In this document: positions 1 through 6,126 of the stretch, piece by piece
Layout: each line of letters begins with the position of its first letter
Position numbering within the stretch: the first letter of the stretch is position 1
Source: Methanomassiliicoccaceae archaeon
GTDB lineage: Archaea > Thermoplasmatota > Thermoplasmata > Methanomassiliicoccales > Methanomethylophilaceae
Assembly: GCA_009778265.1 (NCBI GenBank)
Contig: WRKA01000170.1
Location: 1 to 12,783 of the forward strand
Reading direction: 5' to 3'
DNA: 12,783 nucleotides
Translations under genes and position numbers: made by a program
Notes under the pieces: model-generated
What the model was told of the DNA's origin: nothing
The model's database searches: none
Seen by the model: the letters and a program-made list of their open reading frames with translations, nothing else

Positions 1-1
1 G

Positions 2-523
2 ATCACCGACGGAACGGCGCTCGGCACGGATTTCGAAGTGACATTCGAAATAACCATTAATGCGCCGGAAGGCGGCGACGGTGGTGACGGCGATGGTTCG
101 GACATTGGTGATGGTTCTGACGGCGGCAATGGTTCTGACGGATCAGGTGGTGACGGTGACGGATCGGACGGCAGCGATGGTTCTGACGGCGGCAATGGTT
201 CTGACGGATCAGGTGGTGACGGCGACGGTTCGGACATTGGTGACGGATCGGACGGCGAAGGTACACTTGGATCAGGTGGTGACGGCGACGGTTCTGACGG
301 CAGCGATGGTTCTGACGGATCGGGCGGTGACGGCGATGGTTCTGATGGATCGGACGGCGAAGGTACACTTGGATCGGGCGGTGACGGCGACGGTAACGGA
401 AAGGACTCGCACAAATTGATCTGGATATTCATTCTGTTACTGCTGATCATCATGATCCTTATTGTGGCACACCTCCTGAGGAGCAGGAAGGAAGATGAGA
501 CGGAGGACGGGGAAGAGGACTGA
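2..523 (+). CDS. C-terminal part of a membrane-anchored surface protein with a Gly/Asp/Ser repeat stalk (partial)
   Basis: The frame is open from the left edge, so the N-terminus lies outside the window; the GTG at 38 is an internal Val codon, not a start. The first visible residues ([19 protein letters not shown]) look like the last strands of an Ig-like or cadherin-like beta-sandwich. They are followed by about 110 residues made almost only of Gly, Asp and Ser, with two copies of [13 protein letters not shown]. Next comes one hydrophobic helix ([21 protein letters not shown]) and a short charged tail ([14 protein letters not shown]). This order, folded domain then flexible acidic stalk then C-terminal anchor, is typical of archaeal adhesin-like or S-layer-associated proteins, with the stalk outside and the tail in the cytoplasm. 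The D-G-D-G-S-D pattern could bind calcium, but that is inference. No enzyme or known family is recognisable. It ends in TGA just before a hairpin terminator. Confidence 0.75.
   Translation: MTDGTALGTDFEVTFEITINAPEGGDGGDGDGSDIGDGSDGGNGSDGSGGDGDGSDGSDGSDGGNGSDGSGGDGDGSDIGDGSDGEGTLGSGGDGDGSDGSDGSDGSGGDGDGSDGSDGEGTLGSGGDGDGNGKDSHKLIWIFILLLLIIMILIVAHLLRSRKEDETEDGEED
69..396 (+). repeat. In-frame tandem and interspersed repeats coding the Asp/Gly/Ser stalk
   Basis: Degenerate units such as GGTTCTGACGGC and GGTGACGGCGAC repeat throughout. A 47-bp segment at 110-156 recurs exactly at 176-222 (offset 66 bp, 22 codons), and a 29-bp segment at 245-273 recurs at 347-375 (offset 102 bp, 34 codons). Offsets are multiples of three, so gain or loss of units would keep the frame. 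The repeats also create spurious open frames in the other phases. Confidence 0.9.
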
Positions 524-564
524 TCCGACGGCATCGTCAGAAAACAGAACAAAGAGATCAATGC

Positions 565-605
565 GCCCGTCCGCCGCTAAGCGGCGGCGGGCCAATTTTT
601 ATTTT
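565..605 (+). terminator. Hairpin plus T-tract terminator after the surface protein gene
   Basis: A 12-bp GC-rich stem pairs 565-569 with 588-592 and 571-577 with 581-587, with one bulged T at 570 and a three-base TAA loop. It is followed by AATTTTTATTTT. It lies 41 bp after the TGA and well before the prs promoter, so it probably separates the two transcription units. Confidence 0.75.
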
Positions 606-725
606 ACGAACGTACGGTCATCAATTTTTTCTTCTGCGAACGTCAATGTTCCGGTTATCTTCACAGCATCAGCGATACGGCTGTCCGGCAATTATGCTCC
701 TTATTTTGCGTATTTGCCCGTCATC

Positions 726-734
726 TATAAAAAA
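726..734 (+). promoter_or_regulatory. TATA box of prs-proS
   Basis: TATAAAAAA is centred about 27 nt before the ATG at 757. Archaeal initiation normally falls about 25 nt after the TATA centre, so the mRNA should start at or next to this ATG, giving a leaderless transcript. No Shine-Dalgarno sequence precedes the ATG, which agrees. Confidence 0.65.
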
Positions 735-756
735 CTCCAGCCCATACGCCCGACAC

Positions 757-1641
757 ATGATAGTTATCGGCGGTTCGTCGTCGCGCGACCTTGCAAAGGA
801 ACTTGCCATGATCCTCGAATGCAAATGCATATTGGCGTCATCCACGAGGTTCCCCGACGGCGAATGTTACACAAGGATCGAGGGAGAGACGCTGAACGAT
901 GACGTTGTGATAGTTCAGAACACATATCCGGATCAGAATCTGATCGAGATGTTCCTGATACAGGATGCGGCGAAGAGGATGGGCGCGAAGTCCATCACAC
1001 TCGTGATACCGTATTTCGGGTATGCCAGACAGGACCGCATATTCAAACCCGGGGAACCGGAGAGCGCAAAAGTGATGGCGAAGCACCTTAGCATCGCATG
1101 CGACCGCGTGATAACTATAGACATACACAAAGAGACGGTTCTGAAGAACTTCAAATGCCCGGCGACCGATATCAAAGCATCGGGGGCGATCGCCGAGTAC
1201 TTCGCCGACAAAGGGATCGATATCGTACTGGCGCCGGACGAAGGGGCGGCGGAGAGAGCGAGGGACGTGGGAGAACGTATGGGCGTCCCGCACGACCATC
1301 TTGAAAAGGTGAGGCTGTCCGGAACGGAAGTAAGGATAGCGCCGGCGAAGATGGACTGCAGAGGAAAGAACGTTCTTATCGTTGACGATATAATCGCAAC
1401 GGGCGGCACAATAATGGCGGCGACGATACAGCTCAAAGAGGCGGGGGCGCAAAGCGTCTCCGTCGCGTGCACGCACGGGGTGTTCACCGGGGACTCTATA
1501 CAGAGGCTCACCGGCGGCAATATCGACGCGCTATTATGCTGCAATACGCTGGAAAGCAAAGTGTCGAACATTTCGGTAGCTTCCACCGTGGCCGAGGAAC
1601 TGAGGAAAGGGAAGAAGAAAAGGCTGCTTAGGAAGAGCTGA
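757..1641 (+). CDS. prs: Ribose-phosphate pyrophosphokinase (PRPP synthetase)
   Basis: This enzyme transfers diphosphate from ATP to ribose 5-phosphate to make PRPP, the precursor of purine, pyrimidine and histidine synthesis; it is cytosolic. The 294-residue protein matches archaeal family length. Visible motifs are FPDGE (32-36), YFGYARQDR (86-94, nucleotide-binding region), DIH (122-124), the catalytic Lys/Arg pair in LEKVR (184-186) and the PRPP-binding loop VLIVDDIIATGGT (206-218). The frame extends upstream to 646, but family similarity begins at MIVIGGSSSRDLA and a TATA box sits 27 nt before that ATG, so 757 is chosen. proS follows after 4 bp, so the two are almost certainly co-transcribed. 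The Lys/Arg-rich C-terminus (RKGKKKRLLRKS) is unusually basic but needs no special explanation. Confidence 0.95.
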   Translation: MIVIGGSSSRDLAKELAMILECKCILASSTRFPDGECYTRIEGETLNDDVVIVQNTYPDQNLIEMFLIQDAAKRMGAKSITLVIPYFGYARQDRIFKPGEPESAKVMAKHLSIACDRVITIDIHKETVLKNFKCPATDIKASGAIAEYFADKGIDIVLAPDEGAAERARDVGERMGVPHDHLEKVRLSGTEVRIAPAKMDCRGKNVLIVDDIIATGGTIMAATIQLKEAGAQSVSVACTHGVFTGDSIQRLTGGNIDALLCCNTLESKVSNISVASTVAEELRKGKKKRLLRKS

Positions 1642-1645
1642 TACT

Positions 1646-3043
1646 ATGGGAAAGGACGACAATTTCAGCGAATGGTATAACGATATAGTGGAGAAAGCGA
1701 ACCTTTCCGACAAAAGATATCCGATCAAGGGGATGAACGTATGGACGCCGTACGGCTGGAAGATCATGAGGTACGTTGACGATCTCATAAGAAAGGAATT
1801 GGATGCGACCGGTCACGACGAGGTATGTTTTCCGCTGATGATACCGGAGACGGAGTTCAAGAAAGAGAAGGAGCACATAAAAGGATTCGATTCCGAAGTG
1901 TATTGGGTGACGCATGCGGGGCTTAACGAACTGGACGTACGGTTAGTGATAAGACCGACATCCGAGACGGCGATGTATCCCATGTTCTCGTTATGGGTGA
2001 GGTCGCACACCGATCTTCCGCTGAAGATATATCAGCTCGTCAACACATTCAGATATGAGACGAAGCAGACAAGGTCGTTCATACGCGTCAGAGAGATACA
2101 CTTCTTCGAGTCGCACACATGTCACGCGACCGAAAAGGATGCGCAGGAACAGGTGGAAGAGGATCTTGTCATCCTGGAGAAGATAATGGAACGGTTATGC
2201 ATCCCGTACTCACTGATGGTGAGAACGGAGTGGGACAAGTTCCCGGGAGCGTATTACACCGTCGGACTGGATACGGCGATGCCGAACGGCAGGATGCTTC
2301 AGATCGGTTCGATACATCATTACCGCACAAATTTCTCGATACCGTATAACATAACGTACGAGGACACGGACGGGGAGCACAAGAACGTCCATCAGACAAC
2401 TTACGGGATGTCGGAAAGACTCGTGGGAGCGATGATAGGCGTCCACGGTGACGATAAGGGACTGATACTCCCGCCCCCGGTGGCGCCCGTTCAGGTGGTG
2501 ATAATACCGATACTTTCCAAAGGGAACGCCGACGCGGTAATAAAAAAGGCGGCGGCGATCGAGAGAACGCTTAAGGATTCCGGTATCCGGGCGAAGCTCG
2601 ATCTCAGGGACGAGAGACCGGGAAGCAAGTTCTTCGACTGGGAGATCAAAGGCGTTCCGTTGCGTTTGGAAATAGGGATGAGGGACATCGATAACAATGT
2701 GGTAACGTTCGCGAGACGCGACAGCGGGGAGAAGGGAACGATATCTTCGGACGATATTGTACCAGGGGTGGAGATGATACTCGAGCTGATAAGAAAGAAT
2801 ATGTACGATAAGGCGTGGAAGATCCAGAAGGAGAACGTCGTCTCCGTCGATTCTGTGAAGGATCTTCCGGAAAGGACGTTAAGGTTCGGATGGTGCGGTT
2901 CCGAGGAATGCGGTCACAGATTCGAGGATGAGAACGACCTCAAACTCCTGGGGACGCCGTACATAAAAGAAGGATTCGAAGGTAAATGTATCGTGTGCGG
3001 AAGACATACGGATAAAGTTGCATACGCGTCGAGATCGATGTGA
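1646..3043 (+). CDS. proS: Prolyl-tRNA synthetase, archaeal/eukaryotic type
   Basis: This enzyme charges tRNA-Pro with proline in the cytosol. It is a class II synthetase of 465 residues. The proline-site signature RPTSET is at 103-108. Motif 2 runs through FRYE (135-138) and the RSFIRVREIHFFE stretch. The segment around 220-230 reads IGSIHHYRTNF, where many relatives read closer to T-x-H-xLGQNF. Motif 3 is YGMSERLVGAMIGVHGDDKG near 253-272. An anticodon-binding domain starts with VQVVIIPI (282-289). The C-terminal domain has CGSEECGH and CIVCGRH, a four-cysteine zinc site typical of the archaeal form, and no bacterial editing insert is present. It lies 4 bp after prs and ends exactly where the opposite-strand DUF1638 gene ends. 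A T7 run at 3152-3158, about 110 nt past the stop, is the nearest plausible termination signal and lies inside that gene. Confidence 0.96.
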   Translation: MGKDDNFSEWYNDIVEKANLSDKRYPIKGMNVWTPYGWKIMRYVDDLIRKELDATGHDEVCFPLMIPETEFKKEKEHIKGFDSEVYWVTHAGLNELDVRLVIRPTSETAMYPMFSLWVRSHTDLPLKIYQLVNTFRYETKQTRSFIRVREIHFFESHTCHATEKDAQEQVEEDLVILEKIMERLCIPYSLMVRTEWDKFPGAYYTVGLDTAMPNGRMLQIGSIHHYRTNFSIPYNITYEDTDGEHKNVHQTTYGMSERLVGAMIGVHGDDKGLILPPPVAPVQVVIIPILSKGNADAVIKKAAAIERTLKDSGIRAKLDLRDERPGSKFFDWEIKGVPLRLEIGMRDIDNNVVTFARRDSGEKGTISSDDIVPGVEMILELIRKNMYDKAWKIQKENVVSVDSVKDLPERTLRFGWCGSEECGHRFEDENDLKLLGTPYIKEGFEGKCIVCGRHTDKVAYASRSM

Positions 3044-3853
3044 TCACCGTTCCAGGAAACCTTTCGCTTCCCCGTAGACCCGGTCCGCGGGTTCAAGAGT
3101 TACCCAACCGTCCTCTAACGTAAGGATGCCGAAGTTCATACGGTCGGCGAATTTTTTTGTCGCAGAGTCGAATCCTTCGCGGTCTCCGATGCCCGTATCT
3201 ATTTTCATGACGTAATGATAATCGGCCATCTCGAAGACCATCTTCAGCATAGAGTCGTCCCCGGTGTCCACACCTTTGAACAGTTCCATCCTGCTCAGCA
3301 GATCATCATAATTCGTTGCGAATGCGGGTGTGAAATACATTATGCCGGGATATTTTTTCAGAAGGCTGTAATATTGTTTCGTCCCTCCGATCGCGGTGGC
3401 GATGCAGTCGTCAACGATCTTACCGTCCTTATCGCGGATTATCGTCATCGGCACCTTTATGTTATCTTTGGCCCAGACGTCGATATCCTTCATCCCGTTG
3501 CCGCATAATCCGTAATACAAAGCGATCGCATCCGCGCGTACTTCCATTCTTTTCATCGCCTTTTCCAAGGCGGCCCTGAGGTCCTGCGGTTCCTCGTGGA
3601 GCCCGAGGTCCATCATCCATATCACTATCGTGAAACCGTTCTCCTCGATCTTTAACGAACCGTCAAGATATCTTTCCTCATCGATGATCTGATGACGTAT
3701 ATTATTTTTCACAAGTTTCTGTTTAACGCTCTTCGCGTGGCGGTTATCAAGCAGATACACATCGTTTATCTCCTTATCCTTGGCCATGCTGTATATCAGC
3801 TCGTCCTCCAGTATCGGGCACGCGATCACTCCGAGAACACCTTTCGCCGTCAT
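3044..3853 (-). CDS. DUF1638 family protein
   Basis: A 269-residue soluble protein with the hallmarks of DUF1638: ACPILEDEL near residues 11-19, YGLCGNG at 114-120 and DDCIATAIGG at 148-157. Cys12, Cys117 and Cys150 fall in these conserved blocks and could form a metal or cofactor site (inference). The family has no firmly established activity. From general knowledge it occurs in methanogens such as Methanosarcina and in anaerobic bacteria, often near corrinoid methyltransferase genes, but no such gene is visible here. There is no signal peptide or membrane helix. The start is the ATG at 3853. A TATA-like ATTAAATA lies about 26 nt upstream, so the message is probably leaderless. A perfect 8-bp inverted repeat overlaps the start codon. 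It converges on proS with adjoining stop codons and diverges from trmI. Confidence 0.82.
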   Translation of the reverse strand: MTAKGVLGVIACPILEDELIYSMAKDKEINDVYLLDNRHAKSVKQKLVKNNIRHQIIDEERYLDGSLKIEENGFTIVIWMMDLGLHEEPQDLRAALEKAMKRMEVRADAIALYYGLCGNGMKDIDVWAKDNIKVPMTIIRDKDGKIVDDCIATAIGGTKQYYSLLKKYPGIMYFTPAFATNYDDLLSRMELFKGVDTGDDSMLKMVFEMADYHYVMKIDTGIGDREGFDSATKKFADRMNFGILTLEDGWVTLEPADRVYGEAKGFLER

Positions 3854-3871
3854 CGTATATGTGATACGATG
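3851..3871. promoter_or_regulatory. Inverted repeat over the DUF1638 start codon (operator candidate)
   Basis: CATCGTAT (3851-3858) and ATACGATG (3864-3871) are perfect 8-bp arms around a 5-bp spacer. The repeat sits between the TATA box and the start codon and includes the ATG, so a bound dimer would block initiation; in a leaderless RNA it could also form a 5' hairpin. Confidence 0.5.
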
Positions 3872-3875
3872 GTCG

Positions 3876-3883
3876 TATTTAAT
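3876..3883 (-). promoter_or_regulatory. TATA box of the DUF1638 gene
   Basis: On the minus strand the sequence reads ATTAAATA, about 26 nt before the ATG at 3853. This spacing predicts transcription starting at the start codon. Confidence 0.55.
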
Positions 3884-3893
3884 GTATCAAGCT

Positions 3894-3912
3894 CATTCCG
3901 CATCGCGGAATG
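3894..3912. promoter_or_regulatory. Inverted repeat in the DUF1638/trmI divergent promoter
   Basis: CATTCCGC (3894-3901) and GCGGAATG (3905-3912) are perfect 8-bp arms with a 3-bp centre. It lies just upstream of the DUF1638 TATA box and about 20 bp before the putative trmI box, a position suited to a regulator acting on both genes. Confidence 0.45.
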
Positions 3913-3930
3913 TTCCTGATAACACAGGAA
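3913..3930. promoter_or_regulatory. Second inverted repeat adjoining the previous one
   Basis: TTCCTG (3913-3918) and CAGGAA (3925-3930) are perfect 6-bp arms with a 6-bp spacer. It directly abuts the 3894-3912 palindrome and ends next to the weak trmI TATA-like GATTAACC (3932-3939). Confidence 0.4.
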
Positions 3931-3958
3931 AGATTAACCGTGCGCCCGCGTTGAAGGA

Positions 3959-4729
3959 ATGATAAGAATGCCGTTCGAAGAAGACGAATATATTTTTCTC
4001 GTGGGTGCCGACGACAGGAAGCATTGGATAAGGGTGTGCTACGGGATGCTCAAGATACCGTCCCTCGGGACGATCGACGGATCGCGGTTCAGAGAGATGG
4101 ACGACGGAAGCACGATGACGCTGGCCGGATCGGATTTCACCGCATTCCGTCCCGGGACGGCGGACCTGATGGGGTCGCTGGAACGCGGGGCGCAGATAAT
4201 CGGTCCCAAGGATGCGGCGTCGATAATAATGAACTGCGACATCAAATGCGGCGACCGGGTGCTCGAGGTGGGGGCCGGATCGGGATCACTCACAACGGCG
4301 CTGATCAGCGCGGTCGCCCCGAACGGTTCCGTTCACACGCTGGAATTCCGCGAGGACCATGCGCAGCGCGCAACGAAGAACATAAAAAGGACGGGACTGG
4401 AAAGGTACTGGAGCTGTCAGATCGGCGACGCAAGGGATGTGAGTATGGACATCACCGCGGATGCGCTGGTGATGGATATGCCGGACCCGTGGGCCGCTCT
4501 GAAGAATCTGTCAAAGAACCTCAGGCCGGGAGGGAGGCTCTGCGCCTACGTTCCCAATATGAATCAGATGGAATCCATTGTCAAAGAGTTACGTGCCGAG
4601 AATTTTTTCGGTGTCCGCGCGGTTGAGATCATTGAACGCGGCATGGAAGTACATCCCGGGGGCGTAAGACCGTCGTTCGATATGCTAGGGCACACCGGTT
4701 ACATGGTCTTCGGAAGAAAGAGGGCTTAG
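3959..4729 (+). CDS. trmI: tRNA (adenine-N1)-methyltransferase, archaeal TrmI
   Basis: TrmI uses S-adenosylmethionine to make 1-methyladenosine in the T-loop of tRNA (position 58, and 57 in many archaea), stabilising tRNA fold. The 256-residue protein has a small N-terminal beta domain (1-70), then GAQIIGPKDAASII (77-90). A Rossmann methyltransferase domain follows, with SAM motif EVGAGSGSLT (103-112), acidic E129, GDARD (156-160) and the catalytic-site motif DMPDPW (173-178). The C-terminal RPSFDMLGHTGYMVF (237-251) is family-typical. The ATG at 3959 is the outer start; ATG 3968 (MPFEEDEYIFLV) is equally plausible, aligns well with relatives and has AAGGA 9 nt upstream. A weak TATA-like box at 3932-3939 would make 3959 leaderless. 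The gene ends in TAG and its last 45 bp overlap ribK on the other strand. In-frame sequence stays open for 189 codons past the TAG, antisense to ribK. Confidence 0.92.
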   Translation: MIRMPFEEDEYIFLVGADDRKHWIRVCYGMLKIPSLGTIDGSRFREMDDGSTMTLAGSDFTAFRPGTADLMGSLERGAQIIGPKDAASIIMNCDIKCGDRVLEVGAGSGSLTTALISAVAPNGSVHTLEFREDHAQRATKNIKRTGLERYWSCQIGDARDVSMDITADALVMDMPDPWAALKNLSKNLRPGGRLCAYVPNMNQMESIVKELRAENFFGVRAVEIIERGMEVHPGGVRPSFDMLGHTGYMVFGRKRA

Positions 4730-5380
4730 GTCCACCACCACTTCGACGTTATCGCCGTCGCCGATGCTGAGCGTCCGTCTCAGATGGAATTTGCAGACGA
4801 GTTCCAGCATATCCTCGTAGTGCGACCTTTCGGGAACGACTATGGCGCAATCAAGATTGTGGATCTTCGCTCTGTACGCTATCACCCTGCCGAACGTCCT
4901 TCCGTCCTTCTCGAATCCGTCGATGATGTAGCCGGGCATGCTTTTGATAACTTCCAGCCGATCGAGGTCCTCCTTTGCCACTTTTACATTAAGCGTGCCT
5001 TCGAACGGCCTGAATCTGAGTTTGTTGAAGAATTGGTCCATGTACTGTTTCTGAGTGATGTAATATCCTCCCTCTCCCATACCGGACGCGATCTTACCGT
5101 GCAGTGTAACATTATTGGTGAGTTCGAATATGCGGCGGTATTCGTTATATTCCTTTTTCAGTTCATCCACCCCCGTCTCCGTGATCTTTATACGCTGCCT
5201 TCTCGCCCCTATATCGCGTATCAGATATTTCTCATCAAGCAGTTCCAAGATCCTTTTCGACGCGGACTGTTGGCTCATGTCCAGCGCGATGCCTAATTCG
5301 CGCGACGAAACGGCAACATAATTGTTAATGCCGCCTAAAAGGGCAATCTTTCTCAAAGCAAACGCGAACTTCTCATCCAT
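4685..5380 (-). CDS. ribK: CTP-dependent riboflavin kinase with N-terminal winged helix (RbkR type)
   Basis: The C-terminal half is an archaeal riboflavin kinase (DUF120 fold), which phosphorylates riboflavin to FMN using CTP. Visible motifs are GMGEGGYYI (100-108), PFEGTLNV (125-132), PERSHY (183-188) and GDGD (207-210). Residues 1-90 form a winged-helix DNA-binding domain with recognition-helix sequence MSQQSASKRILELLDEKYL and a basic wing (GARRQRIKIT). This fusion is known as RbkR, a bifunctional enzyme and regulator of riboflavin genes in archaea. A perfect palindrome at 5388-5398, between TATA box and ATG, fits autoregulation (inference). The start at 5380 is leaderless-like, with a TATA box about 28 nt upstream. 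The last 13 residues or so (SPLSSEDHVTGVP) extend past the kinase core, overlap trmI, and end in TAG. Confidence 0.93.
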   Translation of the reverse strand: MDEKFAFALRKIALLGGINNYVAVSSRELGIALDMSQQSASKRILELLDEKYLIRDIGARRQRIKITETGVDELKKEYNEYRRIFELTNNVTLHGKIASGMGEGGYYITQKQYMDQFFNKLRFRPFEGTLNVKVAKEDLDRLEVIKSMPGYIIDGFEKDGRTFGRVIAYRAKIHNLDCAIVVPERSHYEDMLELVCKFHLRRTLSIGDGDNVEVVVDLSPLSSEDHVTGVP

Positions 5381-5387
5381 CTTGACC

Positions 5388-5398
5388 TATACGGTATA
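5388..5398. promoter_or_regulatory. Palindrome upstream of ribK (candidate RbkR operator)
   Basis: TATAC and GTATA are perfect 5-bp arms around a single G. It lies 8 bp upstream of the ribK ATG and just downstream of its TATA box, so it covers the expected transcription start. Because the encoded protein carries its own winged helix, this is the natural candidate autoregulatory site. Confidence 0.5.
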
Positions 5399-5404
5399 TC
5401 AATC

Positions 5405-5413
5405 TTATTAACT
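5405..5413 (-). promoter_or_regulatory. TATA box of ribK
   Basis: The minus strand reads AGTTAATAA, centred about 28 nt before the ATG at 5380. The transcription start is therefore expected at or just before the start codon. Confidence 0.5.
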
Positions 5414-5490
5414 TTACTTTTTATTTGGTTGTGATTTCCAAATTATATCGTTATTTTCCTTATTTTTCTCCATATTAGCATATGTTTCCG

Positions 5491-5600
5491 CACCCGGATC
5501 CGCGTCCTGTCCGAGATACGCCGGACGCGGCGGAACGTGATGTTCCGCGGTCGGAAAGGCAACGGAGCAGAGGATCGCGGCCGTTCCCCCCGCTCCTGAA
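5491..5600. other. GC-rich hairpin island in the ribK / membrane-protein intergenic region
   Basis: The 285 bp between ribK and the next gene are AT-rich at both ends, with a GC-rich core. The core holds a perfect 8-bp stem (CCGCGTCC 5500-5507 with GGACGCGG 5523-5530) followed at once by a 7-bp stem (GCGGAAC 5530-5536 with GTTCCGC 5542-5548). Downstream are two mutually exclusive pairings: AACGG 5561-5565 with CCGTT 5581-5585, or GGAGC 5564-5568 with GCTCC 5592-5596. AAATTATATCG near 5450 could be a plus-strand promoter. No credible protein is coded. It may be a small RNA gene, but no known RNA family is recognised. Confidence 0.35.
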
Positions 5601-5625
5601 AAGAAGGGATTTTCTGACAAGTTTA

Positions 5626-5633
5626 TTATAAAT
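5626..5633 (+). promoter_or_regulatory. TATA box of the four-helix membrane protein gene
   Basis: TTATAAAT is centred 36 nt before the ATG at 5666. It predicts a leader of about 10 nt, which would just include the AAGGTG Shine-Dalgarno-like sequence at 5654-5659. Confidence 0.5.
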
Positions 5634-5665
5634 TGAAAGTATGTCATAGGAACAAGGTGCAATAT

Positions 5666-6034
5666 ATGGATGGAAGACCAAAGAATGTCTTTATCGCTTC
5701 GATCTTAGCTCTCTTGGGCGCATTGACGGCGCTGGCGGGGCTCGTCATTTATATGGACATCGGAACAGATGATTTCATAGTGAAAACAGCGTTATACCTG
5801 CTGTTGCTGATACTGTTCCTCGCCGTCGCCGGTTCATTATCCAAGGACGGGCAGTGGTCATGGAGATTCCTGATATTCATGGAAGTTCTCTGCGGGGTGT
5901 TCCCGGTGGTGGCGTATGTGCTGGAAAAGGTGCCCATTTTCATTGCGGCGGTCCTTGTCGCGCTGGCGTGCCTGATGATCCTGTTCACGGTATCCGGCAA
6001 GGCGAGACGCTGGGTCGAGATAGACCGCGTGTGA
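5666..6034 (+). CDS. Small four-helix integral membrane protein of unknown function
   Basis: A 122-residue protein made almost wholly of four predicted membrane helices: about residues 7-30 (VFIASILALLGALTALAGLV), 40-58, 67-86 and 88-109. There is a short N-terminal cytoplasmic stretch (MDGRPKN) and a positively charged tail (GKARRWVEIDRV). Positive charges at both ends suggest both termini are in the cytoplasm. The ATG at 5666 is chosen because AAGGTG lies 6 nt upstream and a TATA box lies further upstream; a TTG at 5633 would overlap the TATA box and is rejected. I do not recognise a family. It diverges from ribK, and a strong hairpin terminator follows, so it appears to be transcribed alone. 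No link to riboflavin transport can be claimed, since four helices and no motifs are too little evidence. Confidence 0.7.
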   Translation: MDGRPKNVFIASILALLGALTALAGLVIYMDIGTDDFIVKTALYLLLLILFLAVAGSLSKDGQWSWRFLIFMEVLCGVFPVVAYVLEKVPIFIAAVLVALACLMILFTVSGKARRWVEIDRV

Positions 6035-6076
6035 ATCGATCGGATGCAGCACGGACCCGGTATTCCGGCATAAGTA

Positions 6077-6126
6077 CGAGGGCCGCCTTTTACAGGCCCT
6101 CGGAGATCTGTTCTCATTTTTAATTT
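6077..6126 (+). terminator. Hairpin terminator after the four-helix membrane protein gene
   Basis: CGAGGGCC (6077-6084) pairs perfectly with GGCCCTCG (6095-6102) around a 10-nt loop, and a T-rich stretch TTCTCATTTTTAATTT follows at 6111-6126. It begins 43 bp after the TGA. Confidence 0.7.

Noticed and set aside
69..396. Possible CRISPR or non-coding tandem array
   Set aside because: Repeat offsets are multiples of three, the frame is open throughout, and a membrane anchor follows directly, so this is a repetitive protein segment. There are no spacers of constant length.
57..419. Open frames in other phases and on the minus strand across the repeat
   Set aside because: They arise from the short-period GC-rich repeat and give Arg/His/Thr-rich, low-complexity products; the anchor helix exists only in the chosen frame.
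933..1586. Minus-strand frame of 217 codons opposite prs
   Set aside because: It is a shadow of prs with no family resemblance and no promoter or ribosome-binding signal.
4730..5296. 189-codon extension of trmI past its TAG, as a possible pyrrolysine read-through protein
   Set aside because: TrmI is complete at the TAG by family length, and the extension is antisense to ribK with no domain-like sequence. Kept only as a question linked to the amber stops.
5545..5572. Resemblance to the SRP RNA domain IV (GGAA and GGAGCAG stretches)
   Set aside because: The order and the flanking helix do not match the conserved SRP loop, and the rest of the roughly 300-nt RNA is absent.
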